Of a stretch of 64,000 nucleotides of DNA, positions 59,886-64,000 are shown piece by piece (within the stretch, counting starts at the first letter, position 1; every line of letters starts with the position of its first letter). The notes under the pieces are model-generated. The model saw nothing but the letters and a program-made list of their open reading frames with translations, did not search any database and had not been told where the DNA came from. Source of the DNA: Diprion similis (Eukaryota; Arthropoda; Insecta; Hymenoptera; Diprionidae). A program made the translations under genes and the position numbers. The DNA is taken from assembly GCF_021155765.1 (NCBI RefSeq), contig NC_060114.1:5394001-5458000 (forward strand), written 5' to 3'.

Positions 59886-62800
59886 ATGTTGCAAAGAGGA
59901 AGTTTTTTCTACGTTCTGGTGGGTCTCGGTAGTTTTTTCCTGCTGTTTTTGATGCTCAACGAGAGATTTGGCAGCCATTTAGTGCATCAAATGCAGCCAG
60001 CGGCCGCTGTGCCAAACACAAAGCAAAAGGTGAGTTCAATTATCAGTTGAAAACCTCAAATATGAATTAATAATCATTGAGACGCACCGTCTCAGTCAGG
60101 GATCAGGAAAGAAGAATCAGTGCATCGGAATCGTATTGAGAACAGCAGATTTTAAACATTTTGAACGATCTGTACATCCGATAAAATGGTTTCTCAAGTT
60201 CTTCATATCTCAGCTTTTGTCATTCGAATTTAGGCTAGATCATTTCTAATGCACACCAGAGATGACGTTTCATTAATGTTCATTGTCATTGATGCTAATG
60301 ATTACTCTGCTGGATATTTTTGAAACACTTTTTGTTCTTCTCCTAACTCAATTTGATCCAGACTCCGAGTCGCCGTGAGAAACAAACGTTATTATCGCCT
60401 TATTTGAAAATTATGAAATATAACGACTGGTGAGATACTAAACAGTCCGGAAGTATTAATATCAGCCGATATCGATTAATAGACTGAAATCACATCTATG
60501 AACGGTTAGTCATATGATTGTAAATATTTTTTTTACCATTTAATCAGGGCTTACGTAATGGACCTTGATAAAAGAACTTAATAGCTATCGAAATATAAAT
60601 TGTATCTCACAATTATATCAATTTATCGATAGCAGTGTACAAATTTGATCATTAATCGTTTATCAGCAAAAAACAAAGAAGAAAAAACTGTTTTGGTTAC
60701 TTTTACCAAAATTCCAATAAACCAATTTGGTACTGTTACATATCACTGCATCATTAGGGTGTCGAAAATAAAACCGACTATTTTTTTTTTCTTCAGTCCC
60801 GTGTGACAAAATGTTAGTTTTTGATTTTTTAAGAGCCCGCTCCAAAGAACAGGTCAAAAAAAAAATTTCAAGAAGTCGCTCCACATTTTTTCAAACGTCA
60901 GAAATCATCAAAAATCGATTGTTTTAATTTTTTTTTTTATTTTTTTTCTCGTTACGGTATCATTTTATAGACCAAAAAAAAATAAGCTTCCAAAAGTTTC
61001 AGTTCAAAATTTGAATTTTGAAAGGTCGCTGATAATTTTTTTTCATTTGTTGATGCATTTCTTTAGATTTTTTCGAGCGACCTTTTAATATTCATATTAA
61101 AATTTCATACATTTTTTTCTTCCATTTGGTAAAAAAAAATCGATATAAATACACCACGACATGAATTAAAAATCAAACAAAGTAGTGAAAATATAATTTT
61201 TTAACGATTTTTGACATTTTTTAAAATTTGGAGCGACGTCTTAAGATCTTTTTTTTTTAGCTGTCTTTTGGAGTGGGCTCTTAAAACATCAAAAACTAAA
61301 ATTCTGTCACACAAGGCTCAAAAACAAAAAATAGTCGGTTTTTTTTGCGACACCCTACGGCATCATTGCAACAATTTTCTAGCATTAATGTGGTTCATTG
61401 TTTGCATAGAATTTGTCACAAAATTTATTGCAAACACAACGCATATCGTGTACAATTAATAATTCCAATTAAGTTATCAAAGTACCATTTATTAGACAAC
61501 ATGTGGTTATATAGCTGTGCAGTCAGCCACTTGATAACATTCTCAAATAAGTTTCGTAACAACAGTTGTGTTGGTATTAAATTTATTCAATGATAACGCT
61601 TTACGTATTTTTGTTGCAGAAAATCGTACCAAAAGCGCAACCTGCAAAGATTCAGAAACCAGTTGAGGTAAGACATTGTTTAAAATCTATTTAACGATAA
61701 CAGCAACTCTTATCCTTTAACGCAAAAATTAATTTTTGACTTCGGTTTTTAATGATAACTCAAATGATCAGCGAGTGAAAACGATTGTGTGAAAACTTGT
61801 GATACGACTTCATTCAGGTACTGTTATTGCCAGATACTGCGGGTGTTAAGAAGAAACGTGAACCGGCATCGTCTGAAAAAATTCTGGCTCAAATCATCAG
61901 TACGCAAAGAAAATTGATCAGCAACGAGATGAAAGGCTACGAATATCCCGATGGAAAATATAATATAAGTGCCAAGTAATAAGACTATATTGATTTAAAC
62001 TTTTCTTCAATTTCTCACTTGCTGGATTCTAACGTTCAAGAGTTTTCGAATCCAATCAGATCAGCTGAGATATTGAATCAATAACGAAATCACTTCGTTT
62101 TGCAGTAAACTCGATGATTTGGTGATGGAAAAAAATGGAAGACCGGTCAGAAGTTTGATCGTAACAACGTGGCGAAGTGGAAGCACGTTTTTTGGCGACA
62201 TTCTTAACGCACATCCGGCAAATTATTATCACTACGAACCTCTGTTGGCTTTCGAAATCGTTCAAGTTCGTGGTCCTCCTGTAGCTGCGAAGGCTTTGAA
62301 GTGGGTCAAGGATTTGCTTAACTGCGAATACCAAGATCTAGGTGATTCTAATTTACGTTACACACCGACATTCGCAGAACACGAGAGTAATTTGTACGAC
62401 ATTTTTGGGTGTCGCAGCCGCTTTTACACGTCGAGCGATCGATGGAGAGCTATTTTGATGCCCGAGTTAAAATCGGTTCTGTGACATTCTGTTGGGAAAC
62501 TCGATCGTTTATTGTTGCGTTAGTAGAATTCGAAAGCGGAAAGAAATCGCGATTGATAATTCATATTATTCAGATATTATTCAGATAATTTATGTTTATG
62601 TTATGTTGAGTTATGCCGACTGTGAAAACACTTGCACATGTAGTCCGAAGTGTTGATTTTGCAAACAGACATTTTCGTCGTTACAAATTTATGCAAGAAG
62701 TCGGCAGAATTGCTAAGAAAGTAGGTTCCGAGTCATTCGCACAAAGGATCGTTGGAGGAAGAGTTATTTAATCAATACCGTTAAGAGCCAGCAAATCTAT

Positions 62801-63638
62801 GGTTGGTAGTATGATATGGACCTGGACAATTTTCAAGGAAATAATGTTCATGCTAGAATCATGTCTTTGTATAAATTGTGAAGACAAAAGATGTAAAATG
62901 CTCTCCGAAATCTCGATGCGTAAGTTGATCCAAGGCCATTGGAAAATAAACTGTCTTCATTGAAAATGGTGTGGTATGACATTTAAGGGAACTCCGTTAA
63001 TTAACCAATAGTCCATGCCGAGTTTCCAGAACACTAATTATCCTGATGAGTTACTATTTAATCTGTTTGACATACTGCCTTCAAAAGGTTCCAGAGACAA
63101 CACTTGACAATTAATCACTAATTTTGCGACTCTCCGGCAGGATCCAATCCATTTGTTAATTTTGATACCATATTTCAGGTGAATATATCGACTACGGAAA
63201 ACCACATCCGTGGGTTTTTAGTCACAATACTAATTTGTGGAAGCAGTGCCAAGCTCACAAAGGGGTCTGCTATAACCACAAATTTCTCAGCTCGATGTGC
63301 AAGCTCTTTCCATTCCAATCGATGAAACTTGTACGACTAAGGCTACGAATTGCTCGAGAGCTTCTTGCCGATGAAAAGTTGGTGTATTATCAGTGGTGCA
63401 TTATGAAGTTCATTCACACTCTAAAATCCTTTACTTTGTGGTGATCACCGTTTTGCAGATTAGCCGTACGGATCGTGCTGTTGGTGCGAGATCCTCGCGG
63501 GATTCTTCAGTCACGAAAACATCGAGACTGGTGTCCTTCAAGTCCTGATTGTTCCGATCCAGCTTTGACGTGCGCGGATCTGGTCTCAGATTACAAAGTT
63601 GCTGTGGAACTGCTCAAGAAATACCCAACCAGATTCAA
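59886..63638 (+). CDS. Carbohydrate (Gal/GlcNAc 6-O-type) sulfotransferase, 3' partial
   Basis: This is a type II Golgi enzyme that transfers sulfate from PAPS to sugar hydroxyls. Exons: 59886-60029, 61620-61667, 61818-61975, 62106-62341, 63179-63377, 63459-63638. Phases agree and give 321 residues. Residues 1-48 hold a signal anchor, FFYVLVGLGSFFLLFLMLN. A lysine-rich stem follows. The 5'-phosphosulfate loop is TTWRSGSTFFGDIL, followed by YYHYEPLL. FSHNTNLWKQC and SSMCKLFPFQSMKLVRLRL precede the 3'-phosphate-binding LLVRDPRGILQSR. The usual final ~80 residues, including the RYEDL-like region, are not seen and probably lie past the window edge. The ATG at 59886 was chosen as the first one in frame before the anchor. 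It resembles CHST1/3/5-class enzymes of vertebrates and their insect relatives. Confidence 0.85.
60757..61355. mobile_element. ~600-bp foldback element in sulfotransferase intron 1
   Basis: The left end reads TA-GGGTGTCGAAAATAAAA and the right end, reverse-complemented, TA-GGGTGTCGCAAAAAAAA. Both continue with CCGACTATTTTTT, then GTGTGACA and TTAAGAGCCC(A/G)CTCCAAA. The arms are over 150 bp, imperfect and T-rich. GCATCATT occurs just outside both ends, offset by two bases on the right. The target duplication could thus be TA (mariner type) or an 8-bp one (hAT type). Confidence 0.7.
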
Positions 63639-63734
63639 GTACGTTGTTATCTTGTATCGCAAAGTTTTTCTTTGTAAATGCAAAATAGTAACTGTACAAA
63701 AACACGTCTAGTTTAAAAGATGTATCGGTTACAG

Positions 63735-63798
63735 CATTATCATCCCTGAGTATCAAAACCAGAAGCTATACAAGCTCGCTGGAATCATTGCTCATTAA
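63735..63798 (+). other. Possible terminal exon of the sulfotransferase
   Basis: After GGTTACAG the phase left by exon 6 continues as NIIIPEYQNQKLYKLAGIIA and then H and TAA. KLYKLAGI vaguely recalls the family's 'ELFKFLGL', but the RYEDL block that should precede it is missing. It is either an alternative short end, a decayed exon, or chance. The true last exon may lie beyond base 64000. Confidence 0.25.
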
Positions 63799-64000
63799 GA
63801 GCTCGAATTTTTTTAACGGGCACCAAAATTCGTACATGATTCATCATACTATGAATTTTGAGATCGTTCTCCTGATATTTTGTGAGGACAATCTGTGATA
63901 AATTGTCTCTTCGTAGATTTGATCATAAAATGTTATGATATTAATCTACTTCTGTAAATCATTACTGATGTTAGTTGTTCGATCAATTCAAACTAAAGTT

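Overview
The window reads as an animal nuclear chromosome, almost certainly an insect. It is AT-rich, has GT-AG introns, carries a CYP4-clan cytochrome P450, and is full of small inverted-repeat transposons, Penelope-like relics and microsatellites. A hymenopteran, perhaps a sawfly, would fit the density and the family members seen, but that is a guess. No bacterial, organellar or viral segment was recognised.

Layout. From 1 to about 22.1 kb the DNA is mostly intergenic or intronic. It holds a candidate TATA promoter at the left edge, a lone signal-peptide exon on the minus strand at 7.2 kb, a decayed Penelope-like reverse transcriptase at 9.2-9.8 kb, a 1.5 kb TIR element built on four ~240 bp tandem units at 11.0-12.5 kb, and a ~340 bp MITE at 16.0 kb. 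From 22.1 to 30.1 kb lies gamma-tubulin complex component 5 (GCP5), thirteen exons and 987 codons, lacking only its short first coding exon. It is followed by two spliced exons (30.8-31.3 kb) that are either an alternative GCP5 3' end or a small separate gene. RagC GTPase (seven coding exons, minus strand, 32.8-35.7 kb) stands head to head with WDR35/IFT121 (plus strand, 36.9-40.4 kb). WDR35 is one uninterrupted 1180-codon exon.

From 40.4 to 48.5 kb there is a gene-poor stretch with NRF1-like palindromes, a GC-rich island, a hammerhead-ribozyme-like motif of the Penelope type, a small retroposon with a 13-bp target duplication, a frameshifted relic of an ABCC transporter 3' end, and a relic of a P450 C-terminal exon. 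From 48.58 to 56.15 kb is a complete 13-exon CYP4-family P450. Its I-helix lacks the usual catalytic threonine, and its introns hold at least four inverted-repeat elements, one with ~390 bp nearly identical arms. A wrecked GMC oxidoreductase lies at 56.8-57.9 kb on the minus strand. The right edge carries most of a carbohydrate sulfotransferase (59.9 kb to the end).

The genes share no pathway. GCP5 nucleates microtubules, WDR35 builds cilia, RagC signals amino-acid state to TORC1, and the P450 and sulfotransferase are secretory-pathway enzymes. The P450, the P450 tail relic and the ABCC and GMC relics make 46.8-57.9 kb look like a turnover zone of detoxification-type genes. The most unusual material is the set of long foldback elements inside introns, the non-canonical P450 active site, the hammerhead-like motif and the intronless GC-rich WDR35. 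Exon boundaries were set by hand from splice consensus, reading phase and family similarity; no database search was run.
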